A DNA stretch of 64,000 nucleotides from the NCBI GenBank assembly GCA_964019335.1, contig OZ025668.1, positions 310,001 to 374,000 on the forward strand. Reading direction: 5' to 3'. Made by a program: the position numbers and the translations under genes. The stretch's first letter is position 1. Each line of letters begins with the position of its first letter. Below the pieces are notes generated by a model. That model saw nothing but the letters and a program-made list of their open reading frames with translations. It was not told the DNA's origin and made no database searches. Source of the DNA: Diplonema japonicum. Lineage: Eukaryota; Euglenozoa; Diplonemea; Diplonemida; Diplonemidae. Shown here piece after piece: positions 59,601 through 64,000 of the stretch.

Positions 59601-59943
59601 TGTCGGGGTTCTCAGTGAGGCGCATGACAAGCGTGTCAAGGATGTAGTAGACCTCCTCGTAGAAGTACTGGTCGACGGTCATCTTCCAACCTACGTCATC
59701 GTGCGAGTGAGGCACCAGGTGCACGTTGATTTTCCCCTCCACGGGGCCTCCCTTCGTGTTGTAGACCCAATCGCCTGGTGGAACATACGGCGGTGGCCCC
59801 CTCTCTTTGATGGGCGTGTCGGCCCACAATGGGATACTCGGCTCCGACGCCTTCATCCCGGCAGGGTTCTCCCAGAACGCATTTCCGTGGTTCTCTTTGG
59901 CTCCTAAGGAGAGCACTGCGCATAACAGCGTAGCAGTACCCAT
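56608..59943 (-). CDS. GH38 alpha-mannosidase (lysosomal type)
   Basis: A 1,111-residue, intron-free glycoside hydrolase. It starts with a signal peptide (MGTATLLCAVLSLGAKE). The catalytic domain begins with INVHLVPHSHDDVGW (72-86), whose His and Asp bind zinc. The nucleophile is Asp197 in GTWSIDPFGHSNTNAW. A second zinc and substrate motif is HHDGMSGTEKQ near 455. The middle and C-terminal beta-rich domains are full length. The acidic-type end (SFTVVVRPMEVRTYL) and the overall pattern fit the lysosomal class II alpha-mannosidase branch, which degrades N-glycans in acidic vesicles; a Golgi-type role is less likely because no membrane anchor is present. The leader carries TTCTCCCAG 17 nt before the ATG. 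Confidence 0.96.
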   Translation of the reverse strand: MGTATLLCAVLSLGAKENHGNAFWENPAGMKASEPSIPLWADTPIKERGPPPYVPPGDWVYNTKGGPVEGKINVHLVPHSHDDVGWKMTVDQYFYEEVYYILDTLVMRLTENPDRKFIYVETAFFARWWNQQPASKKNMTKALVDNGQLEFVNGGWCMHDEASPYYVEMIDQTTRGHQFLKKAFGSKAIPKGTWSIDPFGHSNTNAWLIGAESGMEYEFWGRMDFQDFNVRKNESVKGLEYIWQGSQSLGESAQIFAGQIFGAGKGNYGTWFGFDGSSPQVQDDPSRHDYNIDKYVDQFVQHAHTQSMSYRTSHQMWACGSDFNYQNADHWYHNLDKLIHYINQNGSVNAFYSTPTLYVNEKRKPQVSWEVRQDDVFPLADADHHYWSGYFTSRPALKKQVHVASNFLNAARQLEVISNVTAKQVNTPTVRPSPLVGHSWTDSLEGTVGVATHHDGMSGTEKQDVANDYELRISESHGEVEAGVARSLQKIMGVSAKFEHCNCNSIGGTNCLNISMCAVTTESSSFTMVAWNPLGRQSTQTISLPVVLSSWDVMVNNVPVDSQTTELDSRTLSLPELYLNSYAMTPQQAAAAKAALTNKATHALSFSITLPAMGYSTITAKRSLPTRSAHSVVSVVVEDKPSASHYARSTNVRRGEMPSIRNAAYELVFNYSTGTTVSLKNLVSGAKTPLVVAVGWYNSSVGGCTNDPTTAPGHNCDDQKSGAYIFRPNSSNVFYPGPKKVPTLRVVKGPAVQEIYQEFSSWATCVYRLWAGKSHVEVEWTVGPIPQDTPWFPSVVPNKPNHWGKEVIMRYSTGLKSDGVFYTDSNGREMVKRMYNKRGPSYPPLVVSEPVAGNYYPVNAMMSLQDSASELAILTDVTQAGASLKDGELELMVHRRILDDDARGVQEPLNETMCGCNDVKAGGCWCEGLTMRGKHLLVFDTIQRANVERRQAMEELSFPATLAFSRGLVMPAKPTDSFLAASLPKEIKLLTLTNNYADINEGKLLLRVSHLYSVGESHASSVPVEVDFTRIFGKAGLIIASMEETQLTGTYSLSEMEKKKHKWMPYDPTGGKVIRQLSEHRAYSERFPFNEQSFTVVVRPMEVRTYLVTFK

Positions 59944-60139
59944 GATAATGAATATTCACCTGGGAGAAAAGTTTTTTTTTCCCTTTTTTTTTTCTCGAGC
60001 AAGAACGGCAGAAAAGAAAAATAATAAAAACGAGCTAAAAAAATATCGAACACTTTTTTTTTTTCACTTTTTTAAAAGAAAAAAAAAATCATAACAAAAA
60101 ATGAAGGGTAAAAAAAGGGGGGAGGAGGGGGGGAAACAC

Positions 60140-60856
60140 TTAAACCGGTTTACCACCTACGCTGTGCACGGCAGAGCAGACGAGTCTGCCACTGGCGTGG
60201 CCGGTGTCCTCCGCATCGAAAATGACATCGAGCCCTAATAAAGATCTAACAACCCTCCCTCCTTTCATACCTGGAGCAAGCTGCGCGTCGCCGCATACTC
60301 GTTTTGAGACCCACACATCAGGCATGCCTTCAGAGGAAATGAAACCGAAACCTTTATCGTCAAACCATTTCGAGATAATGCCTTCAAGAGAAGACTGTTT
60401 GGAGGGTTGGGAGGCGCTTGTGGTGGACCGGCGGATGGGGCCCTTTGAGATTCGTGCTGGTGGGGGTTCTGCTCGCTTTCTTTTGGTGGAAAGTAACCCG
60501 GGGCTTTGTGAAGTATATGTCACCTGTGCTTCGCTTAAATCCTCCACTTCCATCAGCCGGTCGCCTTTGCCTTCAATCGATACGAACCATGCCAGCAGAC
60601 CACCGCCGTCGTACCGGTCAGCTATCACCCCCCGGCCTTCTGGGGTGTTGACAATCTGCCCAGGGACGTATAGTTCCTTCGCCTCCTCCTCGTGGTCTGA
60701 GTCCGGTTGGTCGTCTTCTTCAACAGCTGTTGCCGCCGCCGCCGCCGCCCGTTGCAGCCCTACCGCCGCGGCAAAACGCTGCCTCACACTCCGACAGCAT
60801 GCAGGTGTTCCCGTCTTTTTACCGCATTCTCCGCAAAATCCACCGACGACGGGCAT
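60140..60856 (-). CDS. Cold-shock-domain protein with N-terminal Cys cluster
   Basis: A 238-residue protein. Residues 5-21 contain a zinc-ribbon-like cluster (FCGECGKKTGTPACC), followed by an Ala-rich helix. Residues about 65-110 form a small beta module (YVPGQIVNTPEGRGVIADRY). Residues about 153-230 resemble a cold-shock/OB fold: LEGIISKWFDDKGFGFISSE, with WVSKRVC where RNP2-like contacts lie. These domains bind single-stranded RNA or DNA. The KGFGFI segment is the classic RNP1-type motif. A role in mRNA handling is inferred. The leader reads TTATCAG-GGTGTC-ATG. No intron. Confidence 0.8.
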   Translation of the reverse strand: MPVVGGFCGECGKKTGTPACCRSVRQRFAAAVGLQRAAAAAATAVEEDDQPDSDHEEEAKELYVPGQIVNTPEGRGVIADRYDGGGLLAWFVSIEGKGDRLMEVEDLSEAQVTYTSQSPGLLSTKRKRAEPPPARISKGPIRRSTTSASQPSKQSSLEGIISKWFDDKGFGFISSEGMPDVWVSKRVCGDAQLAPGMKGGRVVRSLLGLDVIFDAEDTGHASGRLVCSAVHSVGGKPV

Positions 60857-60904
60857 GACACCCTGATAATGATTTGAGGGGGAAAAAAAAAAAGAATATA
60901 AAAA

Positions 60905-60949
60905 CTAAGCACAGGACAAGCCCCACTTGCTAGAGGGCCACCCTATTAA
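60905..60949 (-). mobile_element. Fragment matching the LINE 3' flank at 24.6 kb
   Basis: ACAGGACAAGCCCC and CTAGAGGGCCACCCTAT here match the segment at 24571-24606 that follows the stop of the decayed LINE copy. It lies in the short gap between the cold-shock and LIM genes, next to A-runs. Confidence 0.5.
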
Positions 60950-61016
60950 TAAAAAAAAGGAAAAAAGAAAGGGGTAAAGCAAGGCATAGCAAACTAATGA
61001 TATGCTTGGATGCTAT

Positions 61017-61047
<31 letters not shown>

Positions 61048-61080
61048 CCTTCTCTCTTCAAAAGTGGGGTCTTATAAAAA

Positions 61081-61653
61081 TTATGTCCCATCGACGGGTT
61101 TGTACGACCCGCCGCACTTTTGGCACTGCGGTTTTCCGTTGCGAGCGTCCTCGTGAAAGTGATCGTTGTCGCGCATACCAGCGCCGCAGGTTCCGCACTG
61201 AGGATGGGGGGTTTTTGTAAAAAAGAAAAGAAGGGGTGTGGATACCTTGAAACACGTCAAGTGAAACTGCACAATCTTCCCTTTCCACGGGATGTTTTTC
61301 GCTTGTCCCTTTACCTCTTTCCCGCATGTTGGGCACTCTGGTGCGATGTGGTTGGTGAAGTCCTTTTTTTCCTTGTACCCCCCCTTTACTGTTCGCTTCA
61401 CCATCTGGTCCAGGTACGACTGCGAGCACTCGGGGTGCATTGGCTTATCTTTTCCGTTCGCCAGCGCGTGCATTGCGAAGATCCTCTCCCCGTTCGCATC
61501 AAGTTTGAACTCCTTGGCACAGTTGTAGCACCTGAAGCAGTGCGGGTGCCAATCGTTGTTCATCGCTTCCATTATCTTTTCGCCCTCGTCGAATTCTAAA
61601 TGACACCCTGCACACCGTTCAGTGTCCTGGTCAAAGGCATTCACAGTCGTCAT
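61081..61653 (-). CDS. Two-LIM-domain protein, two exons with an in-frame 48-nt intron
   Basis: Read straight through, the frame stays open, but 61198-61245 (GTATCC...CATCCTCAG) is an intron that happens to be a multiple of three. Removing it gives 174 residues and restores exact LIM zinc spacing. LIM1 uses Cys14, Cys17, His36, Cys39, Cys42, Cys45; LIM2 uses Cys107, Cys110, His131, Cys134, Cys137, Cys140 (HLTCFK then CGTCGAG across the junction). LIM domains mediate protein contacts, often with actin or signalling partners. No other domain is present, as in cysteine-rich LIM-only proteins. ATG 61653 follows an A-run. Confidence 0.9.
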   Translation of the reverse strand: MTTVNAFDQDTERCAGCHLEFDEGEKIMEAMNNDWHPHCFRCYNCAKEFKLDANGERIFAMHALANGKDKPMHPECSQSYLDQMVKRTVKGGYKEKKDFTNHIAPECPTCGKEVKGQAKNIPWKGKIVQFHLTCFKVSTPLLFFFTKTPHPQCGTCGAGMRDNDHFHEDARNGKPQCQKCGGSYKPVDGT

Positions 61654-62932
61654 TTTTTTTTTCTTTGTTCTTTTTTATTCCCTTCTTTTTCTTAAATCAA
61701 CCACAAAAAAAAAAAAAAAAAAAAGAAGAATAAAAAAGAAAGAAATTGCAACGCATTTCCACTGAGCTATAGACGAGTACGCTGGAAAGCTTATTCAAAT
61801 AAGACTGTATCCAAGCTGCAATTACACATACATAGATCCAAGACAATCGACCATCCAGTGCGCAAACCCACAGATGCTCAGGGTTTGAAAAATGCGAATC
61901 AGGTATAATATGAAGTAACGATGTAAAGAGGGTAGGGACGAAGAGGGATGGGGAGAGATGGGTTTTTCTAGCTCGGATAGTGGTGGGGGTAAAACATGTT
62001 ACAGGTCTTACAAAAACACCTTTGCTTTTTTTCTTTTTTTGACCTACACGATGAGAGGAAGAAAGCGGAGATTCTTTTTTTTTGTGCCACCAAAGAAGAG
62101 AGAAAGGGAAGAAAAATACAGAATAGGAGAGGACACCTGTTATTTATGCGGTTAGTTCCTACAGCACCAAGGAATGAATGGAATGGCTTTTTGGTGATAC
62201 TAAAATGTGAAACAAGGGTGAACAAAAAGAAAAAGAAAAAAACCAAAATAGAGCTACAGATCTCCTCAATCTGTGCTTTCTTTTAAAGCTTGACCTTTCA
62301 AAAGAAAAGAAAGAAAGAAAAAAAAAGAAAAGGAAGCTTTCCTCTTCTGTTCTTTGCCGCCTAGTTTTTTTTTTTCTTTTTTTTTTTCCTTTTTTTTTTT
62401 CTTCCCCCGTATTCCTAAGTTTCTTTTTTTTTGACCTGAAACAGAGCAAAATAAAACGAAAAAAAAAAAGGAAAAAAAAAACGAAGTTTTTATGAAACAA
62501 CTTTTAGAGGGAGTAAAAGATTTTTAAAAAAAAGAACTCCGCGTCGTGCGCTGGATGTTTCTTTTTTTTTTTTCTCTCTCTCTTTTTTTTTTTATTGGGG
62601 TAAGTCACGTTTTACCCAAAAAAACTTTCCACCCAAAACGTCCAAAATCCACTTAATACGTTTTAGCTGCCCTCAAGTGAGTACTCATGGCCTAGAACCA
62701 AAAATACCTTTTTAAAAAAAAACCCCGGGTTTTTCTCAGTCACGCCTGTGCAGGGTACTAGCCTACCTAACCCATGTATACACCCCTTTTTTGACCAAAA
62801 AGTCGATTTCCGCCTGGTTTTGGGCACTCATGGGCAATTCTTTTGCATTTTTGAACAGGGACCACGGGGTTTGGCACCTGGGGGTTATTGTGAGGGACCC
62901 TAATTTTCTTAACGCAAGAAGCTAGATGGTTC
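61654..62932. other. Gap with a tRNA-like scrap and mixed repeat-like sequence
   Basis: On the minus strand near 61745-61785, TATAGCTCAGTGGAAATGCG resembles the 5' part of a tRNA (perfect A box TAGCTCAGTGG) but runs into T-rich sequence and has no T-arm. 62590-62910 is of mixed composition with short phrases such as CCAAAATCCACTTAATACG; it looks repeat-derived. Elsewhere A/T runs. No gene seen. Confidence 0.45.
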
Positions 62933-63408
62933 GTGATGAACGGTTCAAAATTTCACGGAACTACTTTGTTCGAAGGCGCTTTGTGGGCCCGGGTGCTTCT
63001 GCGTTGCCGGAAGGGCACGTGGATTCATGTGTTGACAACTTATCCAGTATTTGCTTTCTTTCATGGCCCGCAATGTCAATGTTCCATTCCTGAGCAAGAT
63101 CCCAAAGCTGTTCCGTAGCCCACTGGCGGTATTGTGAGGCTGCTACGCAAGTAAGAGTGCTGGCCCGGCGAGCTACGAGGGCAAAAACCCCATTTTCTTC
63201 TAGAACATGAGAAATATGTTAAAGTGCGACATGATCAGACTGGAACGGCCGCCCCTGGGCATCTTCTGCTCAACCAGGCGGACGTGGGAGGCCCTTCTTC
63301 GGAAGGTGCCAGTCGCTTGATCAGTGCCGTCGAATGCGCGCTATATTTTATAAGTACATATAACAATCGATTGAAAAGGAAAAGTACGTATTGTGAGGCT
63401 GCTTCTGT
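62933..63408. other. Unassigned balanced-composition block
   Basis: Plus-strand frames are open but short (62933-63118, ending at TAG) and unrecognised. The phrase GTATTGTGAGGCTGCT occurs twice (near 63131 and 63390), hinting at repeat structure. Confidence 0.35.
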
Positions 63409-64000
63409 GTGGCACCGGTGATTCAGACCTCCCGCCATTTTGTTAGGGGGGGGGGCTGTGGCATGCCCCAAGCAGCCGAGGCGGGACGTTGTTTGATGAC
63501 TGCAGCAGAGCGCCGAATCAACGTGGCACTGTGGGTAGGGCAGGCACATGAGCAAGGTCATGCAACTGCTTTAGCTGTATGCGTCTCGCTAGTTCCGAAG
63601 AGAGAAGTAAGCACTTTGAAGGGGTTGGACCCTTTAGACAGTGCAGCACAGAACGTTGTTGCGGGTGTTACAATGGACACTGCACCTGACGAGACTCCAG
63701 CAGCCTCCCAAGCCCTTGCAGCTTCTCAAGCCCCGACAGATTCTCAAGCCTCACAGATGCCCGCCAAAACCAGGCGGTTTGTCTGCAACGTTTGTGGGTT
63801 CTCCACAGCCTGGGAGAAAAACTGTTAAAATTTCCTTTACGAAAAAAAAAAAGGCATGAAAAAAATCTTCGCACGATTCGGCATGTTAAGATTTCCGAAG
63901 TGCTCTAAGCCGCTCCCTGCTTTCCATGTGGCAGGCCCTCCAGCCCAAATAAGTGTATTCCAAATAATTCTTTTTATTTCACTCTTCGTCATTTTCTTCA
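63409..64000 (+). CDS. Possible zinc-finger gene, plus strand, runs off the window
   Basis: A frame with ordinary composition, ATG at 63409 (start uncertain), reaches a zinc-finger-like segment RRFVCNVCGFSTAWEKN and then a stop. Removing GTTAAA...AAAAAG (about 63825-63853) would join it to KNCMKKIFARFGMLRFPKC in frame and leave it open to the window end. The second half lacks the two histidines of a C2H2 finger, so the domain is incomplete or decayed. The 5' portion is Ala/Gln/Ser-rich. It would be the only plus-strand host gene, and it lies in a repeat-like region, so it may be element-derived. Confidence 0.35.

Noticed and set aside
61198-61245. Sixteen extra residues (VSTPLLFFFTKTPHPQ) in the LIM protein
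   Set aside because: They break the LIM2 zinc spacing and are bounded by GT...AG, so they are read as a retained in-frame intron.
61745-61790. Minus-strand tRNA gene
   Set aside because: A perfect A box is present, but there is no B box or T-arm; at best a truncated 5' half.
1-64000. Bacterial operons, CRISPR arrays, ribosomal RNA genes or phage
   Set aside because: Genes are spliced and eukaryotic in type; no spaced direct-repeat array, rRNA consensus or phage structural gene was seen.

Overview
Kind of genome. This is nuclear DNA of a microbial eukaryote, almost certainly a flagellate. It encodes ER N-glycosylation (ALG10), secreted or lysosomal enzymes, delta-tubulin, a ULK4/RUNKEL-type kinase, a SUMO protease and a multidomain adenylate cyclase, with standard stop codons and GT-AG introns. 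Three features stand out. (1) Every confident host gene, 26 of them over about 61 kb, lies on the minus strand. (2) Introns are tiny: I reconstruct sixteen of 32-60 nt, thirteen in phase 0. (3) Nearly every gap, and several introns, carry long homopolymer runs, mostly A/T up to 38 nt, plus runs of about 20 G or C. One-directional gene order, AG dinucleotides just upstream of start codons and a PSP1-domain gene would suit a euglenozoan such as a diplonemid. ALG10 argues against trypanosomatids, which lack it. That assignment is inference.

Layout (all host genes minus strand). 1-11 kb: ALG10 (cut by the window edge), secreted tyrosinase, PGM2-like phosphohexomutase, a TPR-like protein, Ulp1/SENP protease, a tail-anchored CS-domain protein, delta-tubulin. 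11-21 kb: membrane protein with a degenerate cyclase domain, two small unknown genes, a 2.2-kb element with 24-bp inverted termini, a PSP1 gene, a protein with two DnaJC11-type domains. 21-27 kb: repeat-rich, with a short inverted-repeat element, three copies of a dispersed repeat family and two truncated LINE 3' ends. 27-42 kb: single-pass membrane protein, ULK4-like kinase, prolyl-4-hydroxylase-like enzyme, PDZ/coiled-coil protein, phytochelatin-synthase-like enzyme, and a 1,712-residue protein with four cyclase domains. 43-49 kb: two bestrophin-like paralogues flanking a LINE 3' end. 50-62 kb: a small two-exon gene, trehalose-6-phosphate synthase, a degenerate histidine phosphatase, GH38 alpha-mannosidase, a cold-shock-domain protein, a LIM protein. 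62-64 kb: unassigned sequence and a possible plus-strand zinc-finger gene.

Genes working together. ALG10 (last glucose on the N-glycan precursor) and GH38 mannosidase (glycan trimming or turnover) sit at opposite ends of one pathway. Delta-tubulin and ULK4/RUNKEL fit a flagellated cell. PGM2-like mutase and trehalose-6-phosphate synthase both handle sugar phosphates. Two proteins, one soluble and one membrane-bound, carry class III cyclase folds, but only one domain of the soluble protein looks active. Splicing reconstructions come from reading frame, GT/AG ends and family alignment by eye; none is confirmed by transcripts.
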